From positions 62,001-126,000 of the forward strand of contig VGBZ01000001.1 of NCBI GenBank assembly GCA_016870275.1: a DNA stretch of 64,000 bases, written 5' to 3'. Every line of letters starts with the position of its first letter. Positions within the stretch are counted from its first letter, which is position 1. The position numbers and the translations under genes are program-made. The notes beneath the pieces were generated by a model. That model saw only the letters and a program-made list of their open reading frames with translations. It was not told where the DNA came from and ran no database searches. Origin of the DNA: Actinomycetota bacterium (lineage in GTDB: Bacteria; Actinomycetota; Acidimicrobiia; Acidimicrobiales; Microtrichaceae). Positions 8,863 to 17,562 of the stretch are shown one piece after another.

Positions 8863-8895
8863 GCGACGCCGCAACAAAGCGCCGCACCCGTCGTC

Positions 8896-8901
8896 TATCG
8901 T
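8896..8901 (+). promoter_or_regulatory. Putative -10 element TATCGT, leaderless start
   Basis: TATCGT lies 6 nt before the GTG start at 8908 of the DsbA-like gene, the same spacing as at treS. Confidence 0.45.
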
Positions 8902-8907
8902 CTCGAG

Positions 8908-9594
8908 GTGGGTCCGACGCCGATCGAGTTCTTCTTCGACATCATGTGCCCGTACGCATACCAGACATCCAAGTGGATTCGTGACATACGCGACCAGGGC
9001 CGAGTCGACGTCACGTGGCGGTTCTTCTCCCTCGAGGAGATCAACCTCGAACCCGGAAAGCGACACCCGTGGGAGCGTCCGTGGTCGTTCGGGTTCGGCA
9101 TGCTCCGGGTGGCAGCGCTTCTGCGGCGGGGGGTCGGCGAGCACGACGGGAACGATCTGGTCGACCGCTATTACAGCGTCGCCGGGCGCTGGCTGCACGA
9201 AGAGGGCCGCAAACCCCATTCGCCCGAGGCCTCACAGGAGATCCTGGCGTCACTGGACCTCGATCCCGGACTCGTGGTCGAGGCGATCGACGACCCCACG
9301 ACCATCGACGAGGTCCGATCAGACCACGACTCGCTCGTGGCCGCCGGTGGCTTCGGTGTTCCGGTGCTCGTCGTGCCGAGTGGTCGGATGTGGTTCGGCC
9401 CGGTCGTCGCCCCTGCTCCCGAGGGTGCAGCGGCTGCGGCGTTGTGGTCGATCGTCGAGGCTGCTGAAAGCACTGAGCACTTCTACGAACTCAAGCGTGT
9501 GAAGAGCCCGGAGGATCTCCGTCACATCGGCGAGACGTTCCGCCCGTACCTCGAGGGTCGGGACTGGATCTCGGTCGAGCGACCGGCCCCCTGA
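8908..9594 (+). CDS. DsbA family thioredoxin-fold oxidoreductase
   Basis: A 228-residue cytoplasmic protein of the DsbA/2-hydroxychromene-2-carboxylate isomerase fold. The N-terminal IEFFFDIMCPYAYQTSKWI is the thioredoxin strand and active-site loop. A helical insert follows, and then GGFGVPVLVVPSGRMWFGP with the cis-Pro (GVP) loop. The active site reads CPYA, so only one Cys is present and a classical disulfide exchange is unlikely. Mycothiol-linked relatives with a CPWC site are known in actinobacteria, but I cannot assign a substrate. No signal peptide is visible. Start is the GTG at 8908. Confidence 0.72.
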   Translation: MGPTPIEFFFDIMCPYAYQTSKWIRDIRDQGRVDVTWRFFSLEEINLEPGKRHPWERPWSFGFGMLRVAALLRRGVGEHDGNDLVDRYYSVAGRWLHEEGRKPHSPEASQEILASLDLDPGLVVEAIDDPTTIDEVRSDHDSLVAAGGFGVPVLVVPSGRMWFGPVVAPAPEGAAAAALWSIVEAAESTEHFYELKRVKSPEDLRHIGETFRPYLEGRDWISVERPAP

Positions 9595-9635
9595 TCTCCC
9601 GGCTACGGCAGCCCCCACTTCAACGGGCCCGGGCC

Positions 9636-10379
9636 TCACATCCGACGCAGGTCGGTTTCGTCGACCAGTCCGGCTACGACGGCGTGGTCGGCGAGGATGT
9701 CCCGACGATGGTCAGCAGACTCCCCCACGGCGCCCTTCAAGCCGTTGATTCCCGCCTTGCTCAACTTGGCGCAGACCATGTCGAGCTTGCGGTGGTACTT
9801 CTTGGTGGTCCAGCCGAGGCGCCTGGCAACGATCGGCGACGCCTCGACACGACCTCCGTGCCGGCGGGCCGAGTCCACCAGGGCCACGAGGAGGCGATGC
9901 TGCTCCGGGGAGAACGGCACCTCGGCAAAGGTACGGGTTGCGGTGACCGACTGATCCGTGGCCGGCTCCACGTCCCCCGGTCCCAACATCGCATCGAGCC
10001 GGAACACGAGCTCGTAGCGGGCCAGACCTGCGCTGAAACGGACGCCGGTGGCGGGGAGGACGAGGACGCTGACCTCACCCGGGGCGAGCAGGAGCGATCG
10101 GGCGACCGTTACGTCTGGGTCCACGACCTCGAGTCGGCCGAGCGAGCTGAGATTCTGAAGCCACCAGACACCGTGACGCCACACCACCCGGCCGACGACA
10201 CGGTGCATGAACGGGTTGGTGTCCACCACCAGTTGAGCGGTGCGGCCGAAGGTCAGGCTCCCCGGTGGCTCCACCCGGCGGATCTCACCGGCGAGATCGA
10301 CGATCAGTGTCGACTCGTTCGCCTCATTCGGCTCGCCCGACTCGGGCGCTTCACACGTCTCACTCGCCGTGTGGCGCAT
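9636..10379 (-). CDS. FHA-like domain protein with C-terminal helical (wHTH-like) region
   Basis: The N-terminal part (about residues 20-130) resembles an FHA phosphothreonine-binding domain: LTFGRTAQLVV, then NPFMHRVVGRVVWRHGVWWLQNLSSLG. The usual GR, S/H and NG positions are partly altered, so binding may be weak. The C-terminal part (FSPEQHRLLVALVDSARRHGG, then SPIVARRLGWTTKKYHRKLD) looks like a winged-helix region. A role in signalling or transcription is inferred only. I chose the ATG at 10379 because GGAGG lies 8 nt upstream. A GTG at 10388 is the alternative. Preceded by a strongly structured intergenic region. Confidence 0.6.
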   Translation of the reverse strand: MRHTASETCEAPESGEPNEANESTLIVDLAGEIRRVEPPGSLTFGRTAQLVVDTNPFMHRVVGRVVWRHGVWWLQNLSSLGRLEVVDPDVTVARSLLLAPGEVSVLVLPATGVRFSAGLARYELVFRLDAMLGPGDVEPATDQSVTATRTFAEVPFSPEQHRLLVALVDSARRHGGRVEASPIVARRLGWTTKKYHRKLDMVCAKLSKAGINGLKGAVGESADHRRDILADHAVVAGLVDETDLRRM

Positions 10380-10413
10380 GGCGCTCACCTCCCGTGTGGT
10401 CCTCCGATCAGCC

Positions 10414-10602
10414 GGTCGTCCCGTCGAATGACTTCAACGGGACGACCAGCCGATCTGGGCGTCGACCCGTGGGGCAGACGGGTCGCTGAGGGGCCGTCGC
10501 GTCACCGCGACGGCGAGGAGAACTCTGATCCAGACCGTGAACGATGTCCACGGGTACGAATACCCGCTCGGTTCATCTGCCCCGACCTGCGTCGAGGGGG
10601 CA
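10414..10602 (-). other. Cluster of five perfect hairpins in the intergenic region upstream of the FHA gene
   Basis: The 230-bp gap 10389-10618 holds no plausible gene but five perfect inverted repeats: 10414-10447 (11-bp stem GGTCGTCCCGT, 12-nt loop), 10464-10484 (7-bp stem), 10493-10514 (9-bp stem GCCGTCGCG, loop TCAC), 10551-10566 (6-bp stem CGGGTA, loop CGAA) and 10578-10602 (6-bp stem). Both flanking genes are on the minus strand. The region could end transcription from the glgE side, form the leader of the FHA gene, or be a structured RNA. No T-tract follows any stem on the minus strand. Confidence 0.5.
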
Positions 10603-10618
10603 CCCTTTGCCAGATCCG

Positions 10619-11005
10619 TCAGCGGGTGTTGGAGGCTCGCCGCAGCCGCAACGCTGCGTACCAGCCGCCCGTCGCCGCCGGGACAGCGAGTGCCAGCGTC
10701 GAGACCACGCCGATCGGGCCGAGTTCGTCCCGCCACACGACCGCCGCCGCCGCATCGGCAGTGTCGGCCGCTGCCCCGAATGCCACCCAGTGACCTGCTG
10801 GCTCGGGCTCGGTGAGTTCCACGATCGCACCGATGCCCAGGACGACGTCACGGATTCCGAACGCCCGTGCCAGCCAGACCAACGGTCCGGGTCTGACGTC
10901 ACTCGCCCGCGCCAGGACGGTGTCGGGAACGAACAACATGAGGCCGCCGAACACGATCCTGCCGAAAGCGATCGATCTGGCCACAGCGCGTTCGTCGATG
11001 TCCAC
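10619..11005 (-). CDS. Small membrane protein of unknown function
   Basis: A 128-residue protein with three or four hydrophobic segments (ARSIAFGRIVFGGLMLFVP, IRDVVLGIGAIVEL, VVSTLALAVPAATGGWYAAL). It resembles small four-helix DUF4267-like membrane proteins, but I do not assign a family firmly. The GTG at 11005 has AGGA about 7 nt upstream. An ATG at 11068 would add 21 polar residues. It lies about 100 bp downstream of the glgE stop on the same strand and may be co-transcribed. No role in glucan metabolism is evident. Confidence 0.55.
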   Translation of the reverse strand: MDIDERAVARSIAFGRIVFGGLMLFVPDTVLARASDVRPGPLVWLARAFGIRDVVLGIGAIVELTEPEPAGHWVAFGAAADTADAAAAVVWRDELGPIGVVSTLALAVPAATGGWYAALRLRRASNTR

Positions 11006-11106
11006 GGGTTCATCCTGCCCGACCGGCAGCGGCCGGTCCCACTCCGATGATGCACCGGCTCGACCCATGACCTCAGCGGCGGTGCGCCGAGCAGGGCGTG
11101 ACGAAG

Positions 11107-13089
11107 TCAGCCGTGATCGACAGTGAGGATGTGGCCCACCCGTTCGAGCGGATCGAACCGCACGTAGTTGGCGCCGGGCCGCCACGTCCACCGCTCTCCG
11201 GTCAACTCGTCGCGCACCGGGATCTCCGCAGCATCCGAGAGGCCGGTTGCGTTCAGGTCGACGTGAACGACCGTCTCGACCGGCACGTCGGGAGTGAGGT
11301 TGACCACCACGATCACGGCATCAGTGCCGGCGCCCGGCACGAAACGGTGGTGGGCGTACGCCAGCACTGTGTCGCTGCCGGTGGGACAGAAGCGGAGCGA
11401 TCCGATTCGCAGGAGGCACGGGTGGTCGCGGCGTATCCGGTTCAGTTCGGCGACGAAGTCGCTGATCGAACCCGGCGCAGACCAGTCCCGTCGCCGGATC
11501 TGGTACTTCTCCGATGAGGCGAACTCCTCGTTGTCATCGGACTGCGGCTCGTTCTCGCAGAGTTCGTAGCCGGAGTAGACGCCCCACGACGGTGACATCG
11601 TTGCGGCGAGCAACGCCCGGACCTTGAACACGTCCGTCGTTCCACTGCGGAGTGGGCCCGAGAGAATGTCCGGCGTCGTGGGCCAGAAGTTCGGACGGAA
11701 GTACGCCGAAGCCGGCCCCCGGGCCAGTTCCTCACCGTAGGACTCGAGCTCCCACTTGGTCGTTCGCCACGTGAAGTACGTGTAGGACTGCGAGAAGCCG
11801 ACCTCAGCCAGCGTCTGCATTCGAGAGGGATCGGTGAACGCCTCGGCCAGGAAGACGAGGTCCGGCCAACGAGACTGCAGTGCTGGAATGACCCACGACC
11901 AGAATGCGATCGGCTTCGTGTGGGGATTGTCGACACGGAAGATCCTCACGCCCCGTTCCGCCCAGTACTCGAACACTCCCCGACACGCCTCCCACAGCGC
12001 CAGTCGGTCCGACTCGGCCGACGGCCAGAAGTCGAGCGGATAGATGTCCTCGTAACGCTTCGGGGGATTCTCAGCGGTGCGGATGGAACCGTCGGGCAAC
12101 TGCGTGAACCACTCCGGATGCTCGCCGACCCACGGGTGATCAGGACTGCACTGGAGCGCCACATCGAGCGCCACCTCCATGCCGAGCTCCCCCACCCGGG
12201 CGACGAACCGCTCGACGTCTGCGAGGGTCCCGAGGTCCCGGTGGACCGCCTCGAACCCGCCATCGGCCGAACCGATGGCCCACGGGCTCCCCACGTCGCC
12301 GGGGCCGGACACGACGCTGTTGTTCCGGCCCTTCCGAGCCGTCACTCCGATCGGGTGGATCGGCGGGACGTAGACCACGTCGAAACCGTCGGCTGCGATC
12401 TGTTCGATGCGCTCCCACAACGGCGCTCCCTCGACGAAACCACCCTCGCTCCGAGGGAACAGCTCGTACCAGGCGCCGGACACCGCACGTTCCCGATCCA
12501 CACGCCAGAGACGATGCGACGAGGTGGCGACCTCATGGGCGTCGGGAATCGAGTCGAGAGCTGCCGCAACTGCATCGTCGGTCCCGGCAGCGAGACGCAC
12601 ATCGCTTCGACAAGTCGTCGAACGCAGTGTCGCTGCTGCGTCGAGCACGCGGCGCGCCGTCGCACCCCGCAACGCCTGGGCTCGCTCTTCGTACAGGTCG
12701 GCCCCAACGACGAACTCGACGCCGAGGTCGACTCCGGCCGCAGCGCGCCGAGAGATGTCTCGGCGCCACGTCGCCGCCCGGTCCAGCCACGCCTGGACCT
12801 CGAACTCGACGAACCCGGGCGCTTCGGCGTGCAGATCCGCCCACCACCGACCGTTGCGCTCGACCATCGGAGCCGCTGACCACGAACGCCCACCCACCGG
12901 CCGCCAACGCAGACGCGCCGCAAGGACGCCGTGGCCGTCACGGACGAGTTCCGTCGAGACCTCGGTGGGATCGCCGACAACGCCCTTGATGGCCGCCCCG
13001 AGAGGCGTGGACGGTTGGATGTCACGGATCACCAACCGGGCGGACGCTGCGGGTGCGGCGAGTCGGCGGGGGTCGGGGGGAGGGGTCAT
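11107..13089 (-). CDS. glgE: Alpha-1,4-glucan:maltose-1-phosphate maltosyltransferase
   Basis: GlgE extends alpha-1,4-glucan with maltosyl units from maltose-1-phosphate. The 660 residues match GH13_3: an N-terminal beta domain, the VVYVPPIHPIGVTARKGRNN loop, then the barrel. The nucleophile Asp is in IRIFRVDNPHTKPIAFW (near residue 386) and the acid/base Glu is in LVFLAEAFTDPSRM (near residue 413). FSQSYTYFTWRTTKWELE is a family signature. The ATG at 13089 starts 18 bp after the stop of the beta-propeller gene, suggesting co-transcription. Together with TreS, maltokinase and GlgB it completes the pathway from trehalose to branched glucan. Confidence 0.96.
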   Translation of the reverse strand: MTPPPDPRRLAAPAASARLVIRDIQPSTPLGAAIKGVVGDPTEVSTELVRDGHGVLAARLRWRPVGGRSWSAAPMVERNGRWWADLHAEAPGFVEFEVQAWLDRAATWRRDISRRAAAGVDLGVEFVVGADLYEERAQALRGATARRVLDAAATLRSTTCRSDVRLAAGTDDAVAAALDSIPDAHEVATSSHRLWRVDRERAVSGAWYELFPRSEGGFVEGAPLWERIEQIAADGFDVVYVPPIHPIGVTARKGRNNSVVSGPGDVGSPWAIGSADGGFEAVHRDLGTLADVERFVARVGELGMEVALDVALQCSPDHPWVGEHPEWFTQLPDGSIRTAENPPKRYEDIYPLDFWPSAESDRLALWEACRGVFEYWAERGVRIFRVDNPHTKPIAFWSWVIPALQSRWPDLVFLAEAFTDPSRMQTLAEVGFSQSYTYFTWRTTKWELESYGEELARGPASAYFRPNFWPTTPDILSGPLRSGTTDVFKVRALLAATMSPSWGVYSGYELCENEPQSDDNEEFASSEKYQIRRRDWSAPGSISDFVAELNRIRRDHPCLLRIGSLRFCPTGSDTVLAYAHHRFVPGAGTDAVIVVVNLTPDVPVETVVHVDLNATGLSDAAEIPVRDELTGERWTWRPGANYVRFDPLERVGHILTVDHG

Positions 13090-13107
13090 GGTCGGTCTGG
13101 TGAGCGG

Positions 13108-14745
13108 TCAGCGACGCCGGACGGCGATGTCGAACTTACCGGAGGTGAAGGGGAGGTCCTCGGTGGTCATCCAGATTCCCGAGATCCCGAACACCCGCAG
13201 GCCGACGGCACTGAGTCGGCCAAGGACGGCGTAGCGCCGTTCGACACCGGTCGTGGGGTCGGTGAGGGCGATCCGCCCGGTGACGAATCCCCCCTCGCCG
13301 GCGGAGAGATCGATCGCCAACTCGGCGCCGTCCTGTTGGATGCTCCCGCTGATCCGGCCCTCCTCGGTCACCTCGGTCAGCGATGCCTGCAGGGCGGCGT
13401 CGATCAGGAACGACTGTTGGTACTCCTCGAGGCCACGGACGCTCACATCGAGGTACACGTTGCCGACGAGCGCCACCACCAGGGGCCGGACCGTTGCCGC
13501 CGACGGACCGTCGACCACCCGGGAGACGTCGGGGTCGAGGAACTGCGCCGGACCGCCACAGGAGATCCGACCGGCATCGAGTCGACAACGTGGGAACGTC
13601 ACGTAGCGACCCTCTGCGGTCCAACCCAGCGCACCCGCCTCGAAGGTGGCGGTGTCCGGAGTGTCGGGGGGAGTGACATCGAGCAGGACTCCACCGGCGG
13701 ACGGAACCAGCCCGAGTCGGGCACAGGTCGGACCTGATCCGAACACGACTCGGGTGCCATCGGGCGAGGGGGTGGGATCGCAGATCCGCTCCGAGGTCGC
13801 GAGTTGCGTCCGGGAGAAGTCCTCGATCGAGACAGCAATCAGTTCGCGCTGGCCCTTGGCGGATCCGACACCGACGAAGTACGTGCCGTCCGGCCCGAAA
13901 CGGGGCGAGTCGAGCGAGAACAATGTCGGGATCTCCGTGTTGGAGCCGAAGCCACCGGCCACGAGCGTGTAGCGCTGGGCGATGCCGGGGATCGTCGAGG
14001 AGAGGATCAGGACGTCGTCAACCGGTGAGGCGGTTACAGCCACGTAGTTCCGTTCGCTCGGGTTGCCGATCTGAGCCACGAGTCGGCCCGTCCGGTCCAC
14101 GACCGACACGACGTTGCCGAGCACCCCAACGGGGAGCGGATTGGCGAACGTCCCGGGTGCGGGCGGGGTCGTGCGGTCGACGGCGGCATCAGCGATGGCC
14201 TGCGTGCCCACGGCGATGTAGGCGAGGCGCTCGCCCTGCGGGCTCCACGCGATGATCTGCTCGGATCCGAGCGAGGAGACCGCCACGTCGGTGGCCACCA
14301 CGGTCGGCGCTCCACCAGCAGCCGCCACGATCGCCAGGCTGGCGTCGGCGCGCACGAATGCGACCACGTCGCCCGTCGGAGCGAGCTCCACGGCGGACTG
14401 GTCCCCCCGACCGATCGCCGCCCCCTGGGCCACTTCGACTGCTGGCGATGCGCCGTCTCCCACCCAGACCCGTCCGTCTGCGGTGGCGTAGGCCATCGCG
14501 CCCGTGGGCACTGTCGCTCCGGTTCCTGCCGGCACGACCGATGCCCCGGGTGGCACCGATGCGGGCGGCTGACTCGCTGGCGGCAGACTCCCCGTCGCAA
14601 CCGGTGCTGAGATCCCCTCGGAGCCGCCTGAGACGACGAGCCACCCTCCCAGTCCTCCGGCGCCGACCAACACGATGGCGGCGGCCACGAAGACCAGCAC
14701 GGTTCGGCCCCGTCCGGAGCCACGAGCGGCACGACCTCTGGCCAT
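13108..14745 (-). CDS. Membrane-anchored beta-propeller-like protein of unknown function
   Basis: A 545-residue protein with one N-terminal transmembrane segment (VLVFVAAAIVLVGAGGLGGWLVV) after a short basic tail, so most of it should face outward. A Pro/Ser/Ala-rich linker is followed by TolB/WD40-like repeats such as IIAWSPQGERLAYIAV, CDPTPSPDGTRVVFGSG and GALGWTAEGRYVTFP, spaced as in PD40 propellers. The C-terminal 120 residues (EEGRISGSIQQDGAELAIDL) form a beta-rich region of another type. I start at the ATG at 14745, since the open frame upstream is Arg-rich and not family-like. It precedes glgE by 18 bp, so an envelope role tied to glucan is possible but unproven. Confidence 0.62.
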   Translation of the reverse strand: MARGRAARGSGRGRTVLVFVAAAIVLVGAGGLGGWLVVSGGSEGISAPVATGSLPPASQPPASVPPGASVVPAGTGATVPTGAMAYATADGRVWVGDGASPAVEVAQGAAIGRGDQSAVELAPTGDVVAFVRADASLAIVAAAGGAPTVVATDVAVSSLGSEQIIAWSPQGERLAYIAVGTQAIADAAVDRTTPPAPGTFANPLPVGVLGNVVSVVDRTGRLVAQIGNPSERNYVAVTASPVDDVLILSSTIPGIAQRYTLVAGGFGSNTEIPTLFSLDSPRFGPDGTYFVGVGSAKGQRELIAVSIEDFSRTQLATSERICDPTPSPDGTRVVFGSGPTCARLGLVPSAGGVLLDVTPPDTPDTATFEAGALGWTAEGRYVTFPRCRLDAGRISCGGPAQFLDPDVSRVVDGPSAATVRPLVVALVGNVYLDVSVRGLEEYQQSFLIDAALQASLTEVTEEGRISGSIQQDGAELAIDLSAGEGGFVTGRIALTDPTTGVERRYAVLGRLSAVGLRVFGISGIWMTTEDLPFTSGKFDIAVRRR

Positions 14746-14951
14746 CGAGGGGTCAGGGTACCGGCCCCTCGTGCGCCTCCTCCGGCGCCACCGCCGATCG
14801 TCCGCACAGCACCGCAGGTCGGGCAGCAGCGAGGTCCCGGGGTCCCGCCGTTGGCGCCCGTCCTGTTGGTGACCCCTGTCCTGCCGGTGACGATTGCGTG
14901 AACCATGCTGCTTATCGGTCCGGACCGGCGAGCTGTCCGTGAACACGTCGC

Positions 14952-14957
14952 TAGTGT
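14952..14957 (+). promoter_or_regulatory. Putative -10 element TAGTGT, leaderless start of glgP
   Basis: TAGTGT lies 7 nt before the ATG at 14965. The 219-bp divergent gap 14746-14964 otherwise contains a 12-bp palindrome CGGTCCGGACCG near 14916-14927 and no gene. Confidence 0.45.
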
Positions 14958-14964
14958 CCGAGGG

Positions 14965-17541
14965 ATGAAGGCGTTGCACAGCTTCACCGTCCGACCGCAG
15001 CTCCCCGAACGGCTCGCGGGCCTAGACGCGCTCGCCGCCAACCTTCGCTGGTCCTGGGATCGACGCACCCGGCAACTGTTCAGGTCGATCAATCCGATCG
15101 TCTGGGACGAGGGTGGTCACGACCCCCGCCGGGTGCTCGCCGAGACCAGTCCCGAGCGGCTCACCGAGCTCAGCACCGACGCTGACTTCTGCGCGGACCT
15201 CGATGCCGCAGCGGCCTCGCTGCAGACCTACCTGAGCGAACCACGCTGGTACCAGCAGACCGTTTCCCCTGATCCGCTCGATGGCGGGGTGGTGGCGTAC
15301 TTCTCGCCGGAATTCGGGATCGCCGAGGCCGTCCCGCAGTACTCCGGCGGCCTCGGAGTCCTCGCCGGCGACCACCTCAAGTCGGCCTCGGACCTCGGTG
15401 TCCCGCTCATCGGGATCGGCCTGTTCTACCGGCATGGGTACTTCCGCCAGTCGCTCAGCATCGACGGGTGGCAACAGGAGCGCTTCCCCGACCTCGACCC
15501 GTTCGCCATGTCGCTCAACCTCTGCGACGGGGTACGGGTGGAGCTCGATCTCGCTGGCCGCCGACTCGTGGCGCAGGTGTGGGCCGCTCGGGTCGGGCGG
15601 ACACCGCTGTACCTGCTCGACACGGATCTCCCCGACAACGACGAGGACCTGCAACTCGTGACCGACCGCTTGTACGGCGGCGACGTGGAGCACCGACTCC
15701 GGCAGGAGATCCTGCTCGGTATCGGCGGCGTCCGGGCCCTCGAGGCGCTCGGGATCGACGCCCGGGTGTTCCACACCAACGAGGGACACGCCGGCTTTCT
15801 CGGCCTCGAGCGGATCCGCAACCTGATCCAGCGCGACGGCCTGACACTGGACGAAGCCATCCAGGCGGTCCGGGCGGGTTCGGTGTTCACCACCCACACA
15901 CCGGTCCCCGCCGGGATCGACCAGTTCCCCCGGGAACTGATCGAGCAGTACTTCCCGTCGTGGCGTGAGGCGTGCGGGGTCAGTCCGGACGACATGATGC
16001 GACTGGGTCATCGTCCCGACAGCGAGCCCGACGATCGATTCAACATGGCGGTCATGGGCATGCACCTCGCCGAGCGCCGCAACGGCGTCTCGGCCCTGCA
16101 CGGCCAGGTGAGCCGGGGGATGTTCGCCGACCTCTGGCCCGGGGTGCCCGAGGACGAGACGCCAGTCGGCCACATCACCAACGGTGTCCACGGCGAGACG
16201 TGGGTCGGTCGCGAACTCGCCACCCTCTTCGAGGATCACATCGGCTCGGACTGGGAGTGGTGCGCTCCCGAGGCGTGGGACGCCGTGGCCGGGATCGGTG
16301 ATGAAGATCTGTGGCAGGCACACCGGGCGGCGAAGGAACGTCTCGTGGAACATGTGCGGGACCGCCTACGGAGCTCGGGTCTGGCAGTCGGGCGCTCTCC
16401 ATCGGAACTCGAGTGGATCGACACGGCGTTCGACCCCGACGCCCTCACGATCTGCTTCGCCCGGAGATTCGCCACCTACAAGCGGGCGGCCCTCCTCCTG
16501 CGTCAGCCAGAGCGGCTCGCAGCGCTCGTCACCGACCCCGACCGGCCGGTGCAGTTCATCTTCGCCGGCAAGGCGCATCCAGCCGACGACGCCGGGAAGG
16601 AACTCATCCGCCAGGTAGTGAGCTTCGCCAGCGACGCCTCGGTCCGTCACCGGTTCGCCTTCGTCGAGGACTACGACATGTGGTTGGCGCGGATCCTCGT
16701 CCAGGGCGCTGACGTCTGGCTCAACACCCCGGTCAAGCCCATGGAGGCGTCAGGCACGAGCGGCATGAAGGCCGTGATGAACTCGGCGCTGCACTGCTCG
16801 ATCCTCGACGGCTGGTGGGCTGAGTGCTTCGACGACGGCTGGACCCCCGACGGACCCGGCGTGGCCAACGGCTGGGCAATCAGTTCAGCGGACGGCCTCG
16901 AAGACGATGAACGACGCAACGAGGTCGAAGCAGCCGGCCTGTTCGATCTGATCGAACGCCAACTCGTACCCCTCTACCACCCCGACGGGGGGGCTGTTGG
17001 TGCACCGTCGCCGGCCTGGGTCGAACGGCAACGGGTGTCACTCCGTACCCTCGGCCCGTTCGTCAGCGCCCACCGCATGGTGCGTGACTACACCGAGCGC
17101 CTGTACCTCCCCGCTGCCCGGCACAGCGCCGAGCTCAACGATGCCGACCACGTCGGCGCCCGGCAGTTGGCCGCCTACACCGCCCGACTCGATGCGCTCT
17201 GGCACTCGGTGCACGTCGACCGGGTGGACGTCTCCGATTCCATCGCCGATCTCGGTGACACCCGGGGGGTCACCGCCGTCGTGGCGCTCGGTGAGCTCGA
17301 CGTCTCCGAGGTCGAGGTCCAACTCGTCATCGGCCGGGTCGGACAATCCGGTGAGCTCGAGGACACCCAGACCGTTCCCATGGTCGGGGGTGAGTCGATC
17401 GACAGCGAAGGTCACCGCCGATTCGCTGCGCTCGCACTCCTCGATCGTGCCGGTCGTCTCGGCGTGACCGTCCGGGTCGTCCCGGCTCACCCGCTCGTGG
17501 CTGACCCGGCGGAACTCGGTCACGTGGCCTGGGCGGGTTGA
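14965..17541 (+). CDS. glgP: Alpha-glucan (maltodextrin) phosphorylase
   Basis: Releases glucose-1-phosphate from alpha-1,4-glucan using phosphate and pyridoxal phosphate. The 858 residues fit the actinobacterial GlgP type: an N-terminal DUF3417-like region (LAANLRWSWDRRTRQLF) and then the GT35 fold (VVAYFSPEFGIAEAVPQYSGGLG, VFHTNEGHAGFL, TTHTPVPAGIDQF). The PLP-binding Lys is in MEASGTSGMKAVMNS near residue 601. I use the ATG at 14965 because homology begins immediately (MKALHSFTVRPQLP) and a -10 element precedes it. An upstream ATG at 14905 would add 20 non-conserved residues. Divergent from the glgE operon, it provides glucan breakdown opposite to synthesis. Confidence 0.94.
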   Translation: MKALHSFTVRPQLPERLAGLDALAANLRWSWDRRTRQLFRSINPIVWDEGGHDPRRVLAETSPERLTELSTDADFCADLDAAAASLQTYLSEPRWYQQTVSPDPLDGGVVAYFSPEFGIAEAVPQYSGGLGVLAGDHLKSASDLGVPLIGIGLFYRHGYFRQSLSIDGWQQERFPDLDPFAMSLNLCDGVRVELDLAGRRLVAQVWAARVGRTPLYLLDTDLPDNDEDLQLVTDRLYGGDVEHRLRQEILLGIGGVRALEALGIDARVFHTNEGHAGFLGLERIRNLIQRDGLTLDEAIQAVRAGSVFTTHTPVPAGIDQFPRELIEQYFPSWREACGVSPDDMMRLGHRPDSEPDDRFNMAVMGMHLAERRNGVSALHGQVSRGMFADLWPGVPEDETPVGHITNGVHGETWVGRELATLFEDHIGSDWEWCAPEAWDAVAGIGDEDLWQAHRAAKERLVEHVRDRLRSSGLAVGRSPSELEWIDTAFDPDALTICFARRFATYKRAALLLRQPERLAALVTDPDRPVQFIFAGKAHPADDAGKELIRQVVSFASDASVRHRFAFVEDYDMWLARILVQGADVWLNTPVKPMEASGTSGMKAVMNSALHCSILDGWWAECFDDGWTPDGPGVANGWAISSADGLEDDERRNEVEAAGLFDLIERQLVPLYHPDGGAVGAPSPAWVERQRVSLRTLGPFVSAHRMVRDYTERLYLPAARHSAELNDADHVGARQLAAYTARLDALWHSVHVDRVDVSDSIADLGDTRGVTAVVALGELDVSEVEVQLVIGRVGQSGELEDTQTVPMVGGESIDSEGHRRFAALALLDRAGRLGVTVRVVPAHPLVADPAELGHVAWAG

Positions 17542-17549
17542 GCCGATCG

Positions 17550-17562
17550 GGCCGTCACGGCC
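17550..17562. terminator. Short GC-rich inverted repeat between convergent glgP and enoyl-CoA hydratase genes
   Basis: GGCCGTCACGGCC can fold into a 5-bp stem with a 3-nt loop. It fills most of the 21 bp between two convergent stops. It has no T-tract on either side, so termination is a weak inference. Confidence 0.25.

Noticed and set aside
7003-8908. Full reassignment of TAG to an amino acid in this organism
   Set aside because: RF1 (prfA) with intact GGQ is encoded in the window and no CUA tRNA is seen. Local readthrough or a rare start codon is simpler, so it is reported only as a hypothesis.
8851-9219. Longer N-terminus of TreS up to 9219
   Set aside because: It would overlap the divergent DsbA-like gene completely, and its sequence is unrelated to TreS. 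Family homology starts near 8820 and a -10 element supports the GTG at 8850.
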